The position numbers were made by a program, and so were the translations under genes. Positions 32,337 to 32,433 of a DNA stretch of 32,433 nt are shown piece by piece. Location of the stretch: NCBI GenBank assembly GCA_019415925.1, contig DXYG01000023.1, positions 1-32,433 of the forward strand, given 5' to 3'. Position 1 is the stretch's first letter; each line of letters starts with the position of its first letter. The notes beneath the pieces were generated by a model that saw only the letters and a list, made by a program, of their open reading frames with translations, was not told where the DNA came from and did not search any database. Source of the DNA: Clostridiales bacterium (GTDB taxonomy: Bacteria; Bacillota; Clostridia; Oscillospirales; Acutalibacteraceae).

Positions 32337-32433
32337 AAACTATAATTTGCGGCGAAGCCGCCGCAGGCAATTCGAGTGGAAAAATCGGATTGTTTGGATA
32401 AAACGGTTGCCCGAATTATAAATTGATATATCG
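32337..32433 (-). repeat. Hairpin-mosaic repeat B, copy 5 (right end cut by window)
   Basis: Begins with the terminus aaactataattt, then gcggcgaagccgccgc, then ggataaaacggttgcccg and aattgatatatcg; that is, B copy 1 read on the minus strand. The window ends inside it, as it also begins inside copy 1. Confidence 0.85.

Noticed and set aside
1..32433. CRISPR array or tRNA genes
   Set aside because: The repeats are dispersed single elements with genes between them, not short direct repeats with regular spacers, and no cloverleaf with a TTC-type arm was recognised.

Overview
This 32.4 kb window looks like a chromosomal segment of a gut- or rumen-type member of the Clostridia, probably Oscillospiraceae (Ruminococcaceae). 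The basis is a secreted protein with a type I dockerin, low-to-moderate GC, AGGAGG-type ribosome binding sites, TTGACA/TATAAT promoters, a split transketolase, a two-subunit class I fumarase and many short palindromic intergenic repeats. The species assignment is inference. I see no rRNA, tRNA, CRISPR array, prophage or transposase.

Left part (1-10.9 kb): a HAD phosphatase and a UPF0340 (YwlG-type) protein, a dockerin-bearing secreted protein, a large YfhO-family membrane protein on the minus strand, then a PadR regulator / HAAS-type membrane protein / DUF4097 operon in which the middle gene carries a 1-nt frameshift, and a stand-alone DegT-type PLP aminotransferase.

Middle part (10.9-23.9 kb): mostly housekeeping and transport. 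It holds coaX-birA (minus strand), the two halves of transketolase, trxB, a DMT-type exporter overlapping a second HAD phosphatase, an AgcS-type sodium/amino-acid symporter, a Crp/Fnr-type regulator coupled to a patatin-like lipase, azlC-azlD (branched-chain amino acid export) and mntP (Mn2+ efflux).

Right part (23.9-32.4 kb): a secreted NlpC/P60 hydrolase with two peptidoglycan-binding domains and a C-terminal membrane anchor. Next come a HigB-HigA-type toxin-antitoxin module lying between two identical 37-bp hairpins, an orphan GHKL (AgrC-like) sensor, an OmpR-type two-component system, and a divergent class I fumarase/tartrate dehydratase pair.

The most unusual content is between the genes. 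At least four copies of a ~250 bp element (called A here) consist of about eight consecutive hairpins bounded by 12-15 bp terminal inverted repeats (gataaactataattt). A second scaffold (B), present in five or more copies including both window edges, shares its end and individual hairpins with A. Hairpin modules appear to be swapped and inverted between copies. A third, unrelated palindromic element (C) lies before the DMT exporter gene. Nothing in the window explains how these elements move or what they do.
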